Source: Halococcus agarilyticus (lineage in GTDB: Archaea; Halobacteriota; Halobacteria; Halobacteriales; Halococcaceae). From it: a DNA stretch of 64,000 bases. Below are positions 42,595 to 51,925 of the stretch, piece after piece. The translations under genes and the position numbers were made by a program. How positions within the stretch are numbered: the stretch's first letter is position 1; the number at the start of each line of letters is the position of its first letter. The stretch is taken from positions 1 to 64,000 of the forward strand of contig NZ_BAFM01000018.1 of the NCBI RefSeq assembly GCF_000334895.1, written 5' to 3'. Below the pieces are notes generated by a model. That model had not been told where the DNA came from and did not search any database. It worked only from the letters and a program-made list of their open reading frames with translations.

Positions 42595-42669
42595 GGGCGC
42601 TTAGCTCAGTTTGGACAGAGTGTTTGGCTTCGGACCAAATTGTCGCGGGTTCAAATCCTGCAGCGCCCA
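42595..42669 (+). tRNA. tRNA-Arg (anticodon TCG)
   Basis: Acceptor GGGCGCT pairs with AGCGCCC, discriminator A; CCA not encoded. Anticodon stem TTTGG/CCAAA encloses CTTCGGA with anticodon TCG, reading CGA. T-arm GGTTCAAATCC is standard. A TATA-like TTTAAC lies about 29 bases upstream. It marks the border between core genes and the low-GC accessory region. I find no second copy of its 3' end in the window. Confidence 0.97.
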
Positions 42670-42909
42670 TTCGGTTTTCGAACGGTCCGCATTTGGCCGA
42701 CGGCGTACGGATGCTTTTAAACGATCCTTCGACCACGCGTTTGATTTCATTCGATTATCGAACGCGATGCCTGCCGTCTTGCGGTTCACAACATCCGAAA
42801 CGGTATCGGACCATATAATCAATCGGCGGTTGCGGTAGATTTATACCGAATGATCTACTCTCACACGCCTTCCACTAGGGCTGTACTTTCGCTTGCGGGA
42901 GTCGAGACG

Positions 42910-43452
42910 CTACCGAACGATTCCGTCGCCTCGCGATTTGTGCTCGAGACGGTCTTGTTTAGACGTGGGGCAAAAGCAGGTTCCGTTCACTGTAGCTACG
43001 AACCAATCACTCAGATAAACTATATATCGAGACTGTCGGAGTTCCGTCGAGACAGGCGAGTGCCACACTCGTACCGAAATCAGGGGCCGGCGAACATATA
43101 ACGCTCCTGTGCCTCGATTGTAAGCTGCAACCGCTGTATCGCTCAAGTTTGCGTGCTCGATACCAGTCCCTAAATTGATACGAGATGAGTCGCGAGTCCC
43201 ATCTTCAGTCTCAATAGGATCCTCGAGAAGAGCCCAGATCGCGTATTTAGCGTGGACGTGGCCTCGTTCTGTATCGAGAATCGTTTGATCGGTCTCATCC
43301 ATATCGAGGCTCCGTATGGCCTCAAGAATGTCTTCTCGTTGTGTCCGGAGCGCATCGTCACCCCGGAACGCTTTCAGCGTGTCGAGGTCACTTGCCCGAG
43401 GATGCGGAATCAGGAGCTGAATACGTCGTGGCGACGTACTGCACGCCAGCAC
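42910..43452 (-). pseudogene. Unknown protein fragment
   Basis: A 180-codon frame whose middle part (about residues 10-115) has good amphipathic sequence, including GHVHAKYAIWALLEDP, but whose C-terminal third looks random and Cys/Arg-rich. The likely picture is a real coding fragment fused to non-coding DNA. It overlaps the plus-strand fragment by about 110 bases, so they cannot both be intact. No family recognised. Confidence 0.35.
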
Positions 43453-43715
43453 GGATCCGGAAACAGGTGCGGACGATGGTCGTCGAGGAGGGTCGTGAGT
43501 TCGGCCTACATCTGAACGACGACCTCTATCCGCGCGTGGTCGAGGATATCTGGGCCGAAGACTGGCTGGAACTGATGGACCTCGACGTTTCGTTCACGCC
43601 CGCTGAGGTGTATCCACTGGTCGCCAAGCGCTGTATTACCGAACTCCGGAAGATGCAGACGAACGCCGACCTGAACGATACCGATCCCACCGAAATCTGG
43701 CAGCATCTCTCGTGA
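43341..43715 (+). pseudogene. Unknown protein, C-terminal fragment
   Basis: From about codon 30 on the frame is acidic with regular helices (ARIRKQVRTMVVEEGREFG, then EDIWAEDWLELMDLDVSF) and ends with a stop after EIWQHLS. The first 30 codons read as antisense of the opposite fragment, so the true beginning is missing. No family recognised. Confidence 0.4.
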
Positions 43716-43760
43716 TGGTCGCAGATCTCGATGCCTCTGCGTGACTAAGGCGATGGATCG

Positions 43761-45215
43761 TCACGTGAAGCCCTCTTCGCGGGCGTAAGCGACGAGGGCG
43801 TCTGGATGGAGAGGGTTGTCATCATCGGTCAGAACGTCGGTGACGCCGTCGAATGTTCCACTGCCAGCGACGTAAGCCGAGGCGGCCACAGTGTACTGCC
43901 CATCGGCTGCGAGCGGGCCGTCTCGTCTCGTGACTTCTTCGACGCCGTCGGTGGTCCAGTCGACGGTCAGGCCGTCGAGGTAAGCCCAGACGGGGTTGTC
44001 TGGGTATTCGTCGGGACGGATGGCGGAGTCTACCAGCGCCCGGAGTTGGGAGCCGTCGAGTTCGATGACTGCAATGGGTGCCTCGAAGGGATATAGTCCG
44101 CGTACTTCGCCAACGGTGATGTCGCCAGCCAGTGGTGGGCCATCGCGGACGCCACCGGAATCGATGACACCGATGTCGGCGTCGACCGCCCACCGGGTCG
44201 CGGCGGCGACGAATCTGGCAACCGTCGAGGTGCCGTCGTAACGGGTCTGCCGGTCCCGGGGAACGGGCGTCTCGACGTGGGTGACGACATCATCGAGGCC
44301 GGTACCTTCGCGGAGGTTGCGGACTCGGTCGCCGACCGGCGTGTCAGGAGCCCAGTCGGGAACGTGCCGGGAAGCTACTTCCAAGGTATCGAGATCGACG
44401 ACGCTGACGAGTTGGCCATTGGCATCCGGACGGACGATGCAGGTGCCGTCCACGTGGTCGACGCGCTCGGAGTGGACGTGGCCGGCGCACACCACGTCGG
44501 CCGCGGTCTCCCGAGCAAGGGTTGTTGCCGTCTCGTCGCCGACGTGCGCGAGGAGGACTACGTAGTCGCAATCCCGTTTCAGGTGGTCGGTCACCTGTCG
44601 TGCCGCGTCCACGGGGTCGGTGGACCCAACGCCGTCCAGCCAGTCGCCGATAGCATCCGGTGTGGTAACGCCAGTGGTGCTGATACGCCCGTCGTTGCGT
44701 TCGATGGCGACTGACTGCGGGATGTCTACGTCGGGGAGCGTGACGTTCGCTGATACCCAGGGCTGGGGTGATTCCTTGATAATGGTCTGGAGAGCGTTGG
44801 TGCCGAAGTCGAAGTCGTGGTTGCCGAACGTCTCTGCGGCCGGTCCGACGGCCTCGAAGAACGGGAGTGCCTGACGGCCCTCGTGTTCGTTCGCGAGGGC
44901 ACCGGGGGCGAGGACATCGCCGGACCCGACGACGACGGCGTCGGCGGGTGTCTGGAGGGCCGCCGCGAGCCTCGCGACACGCTCGGGGCGGTCGAAGGCG
45001 TTCTCGACATCGGAGTAGTGGAGGAGCGTTGGCACGCTATCACTTTGTCGTGACGCGGGATCTTGAACATTCGAGTTCAGACGAACACGACCCTCGGAAT
45101 AGTTCGCCCGATCGAGTTCGTCGCACACTGCTTCACGAATCACGATTCGGAGTTCCTCGTTGGTTGTATCTACCGAGGGACAACCGTCAAGGTCCTCGGC
45201 AGTGACACAGGCCAT
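43761..45215 (-). CDS. Cytoplasmic metallophosphatase/5'-nucleotidase family protein
   Basis: A 484-residue protein of the UshA type without signal peptide. After a unique N-terminus of about 60 residues come the metallophosphatase motifs LLHYSDVEN, GSGDVLAPG, FGNHDFDFG and VCAGHVHSE, which supply the two-metal site. The C-terminal nucleotidase domain starts near residue 300 and includes SGGVRDGPPLAGDITVGEVRGLYPF, the substrate cap. It may dephosphorylate nucleotides inside the cell; related haloarchaeal proteins are annotated only as bifunctional. It is intact although flanked by debris. Confidence 0.85.
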   Translation of the reverse strand: MACVTAEDLDGCPSVDTTNEELRIVIREAVCDELDRANYSEGRVRLNSNVQDPASRQSDSVPTLLHYSDVENAFDRPERVARLAAALQTPADAVVVGSGDVLAPGALANEHEGRQALPFFEAVGPAAETFGNHDFDFGTNALQTIIKESPQPWVSANVTLPDVDIPQSVAIERNDGRISTTGVTTPDAIGDWLDGVGSTDPVDAARQVTDHLKRDCDYVVLLAHVGDETATTLARETAADVVCAGHVHSERVDHVDGTCIVRPDANGQLVSVVDLDTLEVASRHVPDWAPDTPVGDRVRNLREGTGLDDVVTHVETPVPRDRQTRYDGTSTVARFVAAATRWAVDADIGVIDSGGVRDGPPLAGDITVGEVRGLYPFEAPIAVIELDGSQLRALVDSAIRPDEYPDNPVWAYLDGLTVDWTTDGVEEVTRRDGPLAADGQYTVAASAYVAGSGTFDGVTDVLTDDDNPLHPDALVAYAREEGFT

Positions 45216-45520
45216 CCCTCAGTCATTGAGACGCGTCACAATACGATAAACCATTGGCGCAGATCTCAATAGTGACTCGCTCTCAGTCCGCTAATCAGAG
45301 GCTAGATAGGTGGATTCACCAGGCATAGTCTCCTGTGAAATTTAGATGTCGATAGAAATTCGAGCCCAGTGATGTATGAGCACTCTACTCGCCTGACTTC
45401 TGCTGACGGAGGTAGCCGAAATGGATATTACTCGTGATTAGAGAGCCAGGACGAGTAACGACGAACAGGAGGTTTGAAGAGTCACCTCCGAGCGCGACGG
45501 ACATCAGAGGGAACTCCAAG

Positions 45521-45760
45521 CTAAGGGTTCGGAGTCCTGGAGTTTCGTGCGTTGAGTGTGCGTTCGACACCCTGTTGGGCGGTACGAAGCGTCTCGACGA
45601 GGCTGGCGATGTCGGTCAGGACTGGATAGGTGACTGGGAGCGTCTCGTAAAGATACTGCGTGAACTCGTGATCGATGTGGTGAGTGCCCGGAATGTGCTG
45701 TTCTCGAAGGGTAGCTTGACGATCGGCGGCGAGCTGGCCGCATTCCTGTTGGCTCCATAA
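45521..45760 (-). pseudogene. C-terminal protein fragment, unknown
   Basis: About 78 codons in frame down to a TAG at 45521, with a plausible helical sequence (REQHIPGTHHIDHEFTQYL and SLVETLRTAQQGVERTL). There is a stop just upstream and no start codon, so it is a fragment. The family is not recognised. Confidence 0.45.
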
Positions 45761-46383
45761 CTTTTAAAACTAGAAGCTCAAAGTTTGACTGCTAATCAGT
45801 TCCTGATGGGTACCGTAGTCTGTGAGTACTTTTGTGAAGAAATATGTTTTAGTATTGTGGTATGTGAATTAATTAGTACAGATACAGCTATTTCTAAATT
45901 TGAGTGGGCGATAGAGGTTTGATTCGCGAAATCCGTTCAATATACAGAGACTCCACCAATCGATGCGAAACCGATGACTGTGGCTCTCTGACACACAATC
46001 ATTCGCTTACAGGGTTAATCACTAGACCCAGCACCCGTTGCCTTCCGGTAACTAAATACGGGCAAATAATTTTGATTGGTTTGGTGCCTCCATGAACCCT
46101 CACTGCACTACACGCCGTCGAGTAACGCGCGTATAGTTGTTATCGTCTGTTCGGTTCGAATACATCGTTGAGTAACGAGCATCCGTTCTAGGCTAATTCT
46201 GACGTGACCGGACGAATTGGGCAGAAGTCTGCTGTTCAGCGGGAGAACGCGACCGTTCGTTGACGGCGATCGCTGGATCAGTGCCTGCTCAGGAGCGCTC
46301 ACGACGGTGAGCGCTCCGAAGTTCTCGATGAACGCTAGTGCTGTAGCTGTGGAGTCTCACGAATCCGGTCCGATTACACCGGA

Positions 46384-46560
46384 TTACGCGAGGTCAGCGT
46401 CGAACTGCTCGTGCTGCACCTCGTCGAGCAACAGGATGCGGTGAGCGTTCGGATCCAACGCATCGTTCAGCAGTGATTCGACCAAGCTCGGCGGTTCATA
46501 GCCGAGTCGCTCAGCGACAAGGAGTCCCGTCAGACATCGCCTGGGATGAGGACCTCTGGG
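46384..46560 (-). pseudogene. C-terminal protein fragment, unknown
   Basis: In-frame sequence VAERLGYEPPSLVESLL, then HRILLLDEVQHEQFDADLA and a stop at 46384-46386. It reads as the end of a real protein, but no start is present. It partly overlaps the plus-strand fragment ending at 46661. Confidence 0.4.
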
Positions 46561-46661
46561 AAACCATCGTGCGCCCCGTGAATATCGCCGCGATCGACGC
46601 CGAGACCGAACAACTCGATGCCGAGAAACGCAACCTCGACGACGAACTTCTGTTCATGTGA
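46530..46661 (+). pseudogene. C-terminal protein fragment, unknown
   Basis: A short end fragment with DEDLWETIVRPVNIAAIDAE and a charged tail closing in DELLFM. No start or upstream domain; it seems to be cut off by the adjacent fragment. Confidence 0.35.
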
Positions 46662-46714
46662 TCTTCCTACCTTCGAATGTGAACGGCGATGAACCAACGC
46701 TCAAAGAAACCCGC

Positions 46715-46731
46715 GTTTGTGCTTGACAAAC
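46715..46731. promoter_or_regulatory. GTTTG-N7-CAAAC palindrome, site 1
   Basis: GTTTGTGCTTGACAAAC. It lies inside the debris about 800 bases before the first gene of the carbohydrate locus; whether it still has a target is unclear. Confidence 0.45.
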
Positions 46732-46790
46732 ACCTTGGTCGTGACGGGCAACGCTTGCCACATTTTAGTCTGGGTCTGTCTCCATAGTAT

Positions 46791-47220
46791 TCACCGGCAG
46801 CGTTGAGATAGGCAGCGGTTCCAGAACCACGTGAAGTAACGGAGACAGTTGTGGGCAGAATCGACGCTGTGGCCGGTGAAGGAGGCGGAGAACGCGTCGA
46901 TCTTTTTGAGAAACCGCCGCGTCGTGAGGTAGTTTCTCAACGGCGCGACACCCAAATGGACAACCTCACACGTCACGGAATCGAGCACGGCAGACAGTAC
47001 GAACTGTTCGCCGCGCTGGATCGCTGCAGTTTCGTCCAGCAGGATTGTCGACGGGACCTCGGCGAAGGACTGGCGGCTCGTTGCCGAGAGTCGGTCGCCG
47101 AACTTCTGTATTCAGTTCCAAACGGCGATGTGGGAGCGTTTGACACCGTTCCAGCCCATCACCTGTCGAGTCTTGCGGAGGCACTCGTTAACTTTGCGCT
47201 GTCTATTCATCTCGGTAATG
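46791..47220 (-). pseudogene. Decayed IS transposase (IS6-like DDE family)
   Basis: Read on the minus strand it begins near ATG 47210 with MNRQRKVNECLRKTRQVMGW, stops at a TGA after SHIAVWN, then continues in the same frame with IQKFGDRLSATSR, LLDETAAIQ, APLRNYLTTRRFLKK and ends FTWFWNRCLSQRC. This is the order of a haloarchaeal IS6-type transposase, with one nonsense change and a deletion: the C-terminal KKIDAFSASFTGH follows straight on the RRFL segment, so the region with the second and third catalytic acids is missing. No terminal repeats were found. Confidence 0.7.
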
Positions 47221-47270
47221 AGTAATATACTGGCCAGATTTGTGTAAGGAGATATTCATTTAGTCAAAAT

Positions 47271-47287
47271 GTTTGTCTCTGACAAAC
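47271..47287. promoter_or_regulatory. GTTTG-N7-CAAAC palindrome, site 2
   Basis: GTTTGTCTCTGACAAAC, a six-base inverted repeat on each side of five bases, about 243 bases before the dehydratase ATG at 47530. Confidence 0.55.
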
Positions 47288-47453
47288 AACACATACGTAT
47301 ATTTTCATTAGTTCCGGATGGTGTACTTACTTGCTTACAGATGGTTGAATATTTTGGATAGTGAGTGGGATCGAGAAACAGTCAAAAGGGTATCGATACA
47401 ACGAGCCACGATGGAATCTGAGAGTTGGGACTACTAACTGCTGAGAGCAGATC

Positions 47454-47470
47454 GTTTGTCATAGACAAAC
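47454..47470. promoter_or_regulatory. GTTTG-N7-CAAAC palindrome, site 3
   Basis: GTTTGTCATAGACAAAC, with the same six-base arms as site 2, 60 bases before the dehydratase start. Both sites are followed by the same ACACATA/CCACATA sequence. Confidence 0.6.
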
Positions 47471-47529
47471 CACATAGAATCGGTACAGAACACCAGATTA
47501 CTTGAGGGAGTGTATGAAAGGTAGAGTCG

Positions 47530-48708
47530 ATGTCGGATCACGAAATCGTAGATATCGAGCACCACGTTGTTGCGAATCCCTGGAAACCGTGGGTATTCGT
47601 ACACGTCGAAACCGCATCAGGCTATCAAGGTGTCGGTGAAGCGACGACGCCGCGAAAACCTGAAACAGTTACAACGGCCATCGACGAGGTCGCACACCGA
47701 TACCTCGGAAACAGTCCGTTCGAAACCGAACGCTTCCGCTTGGAGATGTACCGGACCGAGGGTGGAATGATGCCCCACCGCATCAACATGGCCGCGATGA
47801 GTGCGCTGGACATGGCCTGTTGGGATTTGAAAGGAAAGATACTGGACCAACCCGTGTACAATCTGCTGGGCGGGTCGGTACAAGGCGACTCGTTACGAGC
47901 GTACGCGAACGGATGGTACACGGACGCCGGGGGGGAACCAGAAGGATTCGCGGAGGCGGCGACGGAGGTAGTCGAAGCCGGCTACGACGCGATGAAGTTC
48001 GACCCGTTTGGGGCCGCATGGCTCCGGATGGAGCGTCGAGAAATCGAAGATGCCATGGACATCGTCAAGGCGGTCCGCGAGGCAGTCGGTCCCGATGTCG
48101 ACTTGCTCATCGAAGCGCACTATCGGTTCGCTCCAGGCACGGCAGTGGACATTGCTCGCCGACTCGAGGACTTCGACATCACATGGCTTGAACAACCAAC
48201 GCCACCGGATAACGACGCCGCGCTAAAGCGAGTCGTCGAACACTCATCGGTTCCGGTCGCTGTCGATCGGTCACCGGAAAGCCGTGTGAATCAGGATCTC
48301 CTGTCTACCGGTGTCGACATCCTGCAACCGGACCTCATCTACGTTGGTGGCATCACCGAGGCGAAGAAGATAGCTGGCATGGCAGAGGCAGAACACCTCA
48401 GCTTGGCACCGCACAACGCCAATGGGCCAGTGTCAACAGCCGCGTGTGTGCATCTCGACGCGACTACATCGAATTTCATGATTCAGGAAGTGTTTGCTGA
48501 CTTTGCGTACCAAGACTGGGCGGACGACCTGACAACGCGTGGCCCGGCCATCGCTGACGGTCGGCTCCAGCTTCCGGACGACCCTGGTCTTGGGATTGAA
48601 CTTGACATGGATGTTGTTCGAGATAACACGTACGATCCGAGTACTGACGCCGAGGACAAGCTTGACCTCTTCGAGAAGGAGTGGGAGACTCGAAATTTGG
48701 GCGAGTGA
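47530..48708 (+). CDS. Enolase-superfamily sugar-acid dehydratase (mandelate racemase subgroup), first copy
   Basis: A 392-residue protein with the capping domain (1-115) and TIM barrel of the enolase superfamily. The lysine motif is YDAMKFDPFG near residue 155; metal ligands appear in LLIEAHYRF near 196 and WLEQPTPP near 221; the general acid/base His is in LAPHNANGP near 296. At the third metal position relatives have VATGER or VAVGEP, but here it reads VAVDRSPESR, so the usual Glu seems replaced. It would dehydrate an aldonic or aldaric acid if active. First gene of the locus, after two palindromes. Confidence 0.83.
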   Translation: MSDHEIVDIEHHVVANPWKPWVFVHVETASGYQGVGEATTPRKPETVTTAIDEVAHRYLGNSPFETERFRLEMYRTEGGMMPHRINMAAMSALDMACWDLKGKILDQPVYNLLGGSVQGDSLRAYANGWYTDAGGEPEGFAEAATEVVEAGYDAMKFDPFGAAWLRMERREIEDAMDIVKAVREAVGPDVDLLIEAHYRFAPGTAVDIARRLEDFDITWLEQPTPPDNDAALKRVVEHSSVPVAVDRSPESRVNQDLLSTGVDILQPDLIYVGGITEAKKIAGMAEAEHLSLAPHNANGPVSTAACVHLDATTSNFMIQEVFADFAYQDWADDLTTRGPAIADGRLQLPDDPGLGIELDMDVVRDNTYDPSTDAEDKLDLFEKEWETRNLGE

Positions 48709-49083
48709 CATATCGGTAGCGGCAGCCCCGCTAAGAGGGGGAACGCGGCACGACTACCCACTACGGGGACTGGTCAGTCGTGGTCCTGGCACGTCCCCGT
48801 TAGCGCTATCCTTGCCCAGTCGTCCTCTCACCAGAGCAGATGGATTATACGGACCGATAGCTCTTGAGTCAAGCTACTCGGCCACGGCCTGGGCTTGCCC
48901 GATCGAGTAAAATGGTTGCGTATGGATTATATCGGCCGCTCGGCGAAACCGACTCGTCCGGTCGGCCGTAAGAGATGGCGGCGTTTCCGCTGAGTGGAGA
49001 GACGGCGCGGGCGAGGAGGCGATATGGGGGATCGCTAACGCAGGAAAAATTTAATATAGGAGTGAGGTCCTGTTCTGCATATC
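48709..49083. other. Intergenic region before the ABC transporter genes
   Basis: No coding frame is supported. Its last 40 bases contain the AT-rich promoter of the transporter ATPase. The rest shows only a few short GC-rich inverted repeats. Confidence 0.4.
49047..49058 (+). promoter_or_regulatory. Promoter of the ABC transporter ATPase gene
   Basis: AAATTTAATATA, a strong TATA element, about 31 bases before the ATG at 49084. Confidence 0.6.
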
Positions 49084-50196
49084 ATGGGAGCGTTAGACAT
49101 AGAGAACGTTGTCAAGGAGTTCAGTACAGGCGATATCCTCGCCGTTGAGGACCTAAACTTGAAGATCAAGGATGGAGAGTTCCTCGTTGTGGTCGGCCCA
49201 AGTGGCTGTGGGAAGAGCACGACACTGAACATGATTGCGGGGCTTGAGAAACCGACCAGTGGGAGTATCCGGTTGGAAGGAGCCGACATCACGAATCTGC
49301 CACCACAGGAGCGGGACAGTGCAATGGTATTCCAGAACTACGCACTGTACCCGCACATGAACGTCGAGAAGAATATTGGGTTCGGCCTCCGCATGTCAAC
49401 GGACGTTTCGGGAGAGGAACTCGATAGACGGGTACGGGAGGCGGCCGAACTACTGCAGATTGAGGATCTGCTTGATCAGCGACCAGCCGAACTTTCCGGA
49501 GGGCAACAACAGCGCGTCGCGTTGGGTAGGGCGATCGTTCGCAAACCCGAGGTGTTTTTGATGGACGAACCACTCTCGAACCTTGACGCTAAGCTCCGTA
49601 GTGACATGCGGACCGAGATACAGCGTCTCCAGAATTCGCTCGGCATCACGACCGTTTATGTGACTCATGACCAAACGGAGGCGATGACGATGGGCGATCG
49701 GATCGCAATTATGAACGATGGACGACTTCAGCAGGTTGCAACCCCCGAGGAGGTATATCACAAGCCCACCAATCGGTTCGTTGCTGGCTTCATCGGCGAA
49801 CCGTCGATGAACTTCTTTGATGTGACTATTTCAGAGGGCAATAGCCTGCAGTTTGAGGGCACCGACGTGTCCTACGACCTGTCGGTCGTGCCGGAGGATG
49901 TGCGGGACCACTCTGACGACCTCGTTTTAGGGATCCGGCCGAACCAATTAGAGCTGGACACAGGCGAGAACCCCGATTTCGAGGCCGAGGTACAGGTCGT
50001 TGAGCCGATGGGAGAATATAACCTGCTCCACGGCACATTCGGTGGGGAGTCGTACACGGTCAAGGTCGCCGGGGACCGGCGGCCGGCCGAAATGTCGGTC
50101 ACCGGCTTTTCGATCCCGCAGGATCAGATCTATTTGTTCGATCGCGCATCCGGGGCTGCGATCCACCATCCGTCTGTTAGGGAGGTTCCGGCTTAG
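49084..50196 (+). CDS. Sugar ABC transporter ATP-binding protein (MalK/UgpC type)
   Basis: A 370-residue ATPase. Walker A GPSGCGKST near residue 38, Q-loop VFQNYALYPHM, signature LSGGQQQR near 136, Walker B VFLMDEPLSNLD and the H-loop VTHDQ are complete. The C-terminal TOBE/OB domain (about 240-360) is the regulatory part typical of carbohydrate importers. It energises the permease pair at 51926-53754 with the binding protein at 50351-51772. Confidence 0.95.
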   Translation: MGALDIENVVKEFSTGDILAVEDLNLKIKDGEFLVVVGPSGCGKSTTLNMIAGLEKPTSGSIRLEGADITNLPPQERDSAMVFQNYALYPHMNVEKNIGFGLRMSTDVSGEELDRRVREAAELLQIEDLLDQRPAELSGGQQQRVALGRAIVRKPEVFLMDEPLSNLDAKLRSDMRTEIQRLQNSLGITTVYVTHDQTEAMTMGDRIAIMNDGRLQQVATPEEVYHKPTNRFVAGFIGEPSMNFFDVTISEGNSLQFEGTDVSYDLSVVPEDVRDHSDDLVLGIRPNQLELDTGENPDFEAEVQVVEPMGEYNLLHGTFGGESYTVKVAGDRRPAEMSVTGFSIPQDQIYLFDRASGAAIHHPSVREVPA

Positions 50197-50316
50197 CTGT
50201 CGGCTATCTCGACGTTGTGGGGGTCTCTCGGGGATGAGTGTCCGCGTTCGCCGGCCACCTCGGTGTGCTCCATCTCTCCCCTGTTATTCTTCTAGAATCG
50301 ACAAGATGAATACCAA

Positions 50317-50326
50317 CATTTATATG
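50317..50326 (+). promoter_or_regulatory. TATA box of the binding-protein gene
   Basis: CATTTATATG lies about 30 bases before the ATG at 50351. The binding protein thus has its own promoter and can be made in excess over the ATPase. Confidence 0.55.
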
Positions 50327-50350
50327 ATAGCATACAATTGGTGTTGGTTG

Positions 50351-51772
50351 ATGGCACAAGACAACCCAGTCAGCCGTCGTAGAATCATCAGAGGTCTTGC
50401 CGTTGGTGGTGCAGCCAGCATCGCTGGGTGTACAGGCGGCGGAAACGGTTCCGGTGGCGACGGTAGTGGGAACGGCAGTTCCAATCAAGACAACAGTAGT
50501 GGGAACGGTAGTTCCAGCCAAGGCAACAGTAGCGGGAACAGCAGTTCCGGCCAAGGAGTCGAGTTCACCGCGTGGTCATTCGGACCGAACTTCCCGGTGA
50601 TGCAGGAAGCAGCGAAAGCTTGGACGGAAGATGTGCCGCACTCGGTCCAGCCAAATGAGATCGACGGTGGTGTCAAACCCTGGACATCAGCACTACAGGT
50701 CCAGTCCGGGCTCCCCGGATACGGCCTGATCCAGTATCCGGCGTACCGCTCGGCCGCCACCAACGGTGGGCTTGAGAACCTAAATGATATTATCTATCCA
50801 AATATGGATCAGCTCATTGACTCAGCCATCAGCGCAACCCACGTCGGTGGGAACTTCTTCGCTTTCCCGCATAGTATCAACCCAGTGACGCTGATCTACA
50901 ACAAGAGCATGTTTGAGGACGCCGGACTCCCAGGGAACCCGCAAGATGTGATGGACCAAATTCAGGTTTACGATGACCTCATCCAAGCTGGCGAACAAAT
51001 GAAGAGCGAACTTGATGCTAATCTTCTCGTACACGGGGCTAGCAATATCAGACCGCCGAACGCGCTGTTCACCCAGCTCAACGGGGGCTTCTACAATAAA
51101 GAGGGGGAGTTCCAGTTTGATCAGGAGCCCAATCTCAAGGCGATGGAGATATGCAAGTCACTACAACCGTATGGTGCGAATTTAGATCTGTTTGGGAACA
51201 CCATCTGGAAGGAGTTCAAAAACGAGAACATCGCCTCGTTCCTTGTTCCAGGGTGGTACATCAACTTCATCCAAGAGGATCTTGGTGACATGTCCGGACA
51301 GTTCCGGATGATCCAGCTCCCAGCGACGACAGAGGGTGGACCACGGGGTGCGACAGCAGGTGGCGCTCCAGAGACGATCCCGATAGCGAAGGATAGCAGT
51401 GTCAAGGAGGCGGCCAGACAGTTCGGCGAGTACCGGACGTTCACCAAGGAGTCATACAACCGGAAGCTAAGCAGCTATATTTTCCCGGCCAATACTGTCG
51501 ATAACGCAGAGGTACTGAATCAAGAAGTGGAGTTCTTCGGTGGCCAGACTATTTTCAGTATGATTCAGAAAACGCTGGAGGTGAGTCCACCGCAGGACTC
51601 GGCACCAAGCCAGGAAATCGACCTGATGTATCAAGAGGCCTACCGAAAGATCATGGCAGAGGATGCTCCTATTCAGAAAACGATGACAAACACCAACAAG
51701 CAGATGCTTGAGGCTCTCGATGACTCGGAGAAGTCTCGGATGACCGTCGAGGAGGTTCGGAATCAGGCGTAG
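50351..51772 (+). CDS. Extracellular solute-binding lipoprotein (family 1), Tat-exported
   Basis: A 473-residue sugar-binding protein. The signal has Arg-Arg-Arg at residues 9-11 and a lipobox SIAGC at about residue 27, so it leaves by the Tat route and is lipid-anchored. A Gly/Ser/Asn-rich linker of about 45 residues tethers the two-lobed domain that follows (about 70-470). Family 1 binding proteins take up oligosaccharides or polyols. Its lower GC and shorter acidic content set it somewhat apart from the core genes. Confidence 0.9.
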   Translation: MAQDNPVSRRRIIRGLAVGGAASIAGCTGGGNGSGGDGSGNGSSNQDNSSGNGSSSQGNSSGNSSSGQGVEFTAWSFGPNFPVMQEAAKAWTEDVPHSVQPNEIDGGVKPWTSALQVQSGLPGYGLIQYPAYRSAATNGGLENLNDIIYPNMDQLIDSAISATHVGGNFFAFPHSINPVTLIYNKSMFEDAGLPGNPQDVMDQIQVYDDLIQAGEQMKSELDANLLVHGASNIRPPNALFTQLNGGFYNKEGEFQFDQEPNLKAMEICKSLQPYGANLDLFGNTIWKEFKNENIASFLVPGWYINFIQEDLGDMSGQFRMIQLPATTEGGPRGATAGGAPETIPIAKDSSVKEAARQFGEYRTFTKESYNRKLSSYIFPANTVDNAEVLNQEVEFFGGQTIFSMIQKTLEVSPPQDSAPSQEIDLMYQEAYRKIMAEDAPIQKTMTNTNKQMLEALDDSEKSRMTVEEVRNQA

Positions 51773-51925
51773 ATAGGGCGCGTTTGGAGTTTGACGCACC
51801 CAGTTCGAACCACTAGTCTCACACGACGAGCCACCACCCGCATCTCCCGTGCCAGCTGCCGCCGCTGTGAGACGACAATACACATCAAAGCTTAATACGG
51901 TGGTCGTCGTTGCTTATCATGGTCT

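Larger units (their letters stand above)
42670..43760. other. Lower-GC junction region after tRNA-Arg
   Basis: No complete gene is convincing. Two fragments face each other near 43340-43450 and are listed separately. The DNA between 42,690 and 43,100 is AT-rich with no supported frame. It looks like the inner edge of an island inserted next to the tRNA. Confidence 0.45.
45216..47529. other. Gene graveyard and upstream region of the carbohydrate locus
   Basis: An AT-rich stretch with at least four coding fragments and a decayed transposase, listed separately. 45,770-46,380 shows no coding signal. The last 300 bases (47,226-47,529) hold two GTTTG-N7-CAAAC palindromes before the first sugar-acid dehydratase gene. 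Confidence 0.5.

Noticed and set aside
46470-46660. Intact 62-codon gene ending DELLFM
   Set aside because: Only the last 43 codons look like protein, the beginning is antisense of another fragment, and no promoter or start context is present.
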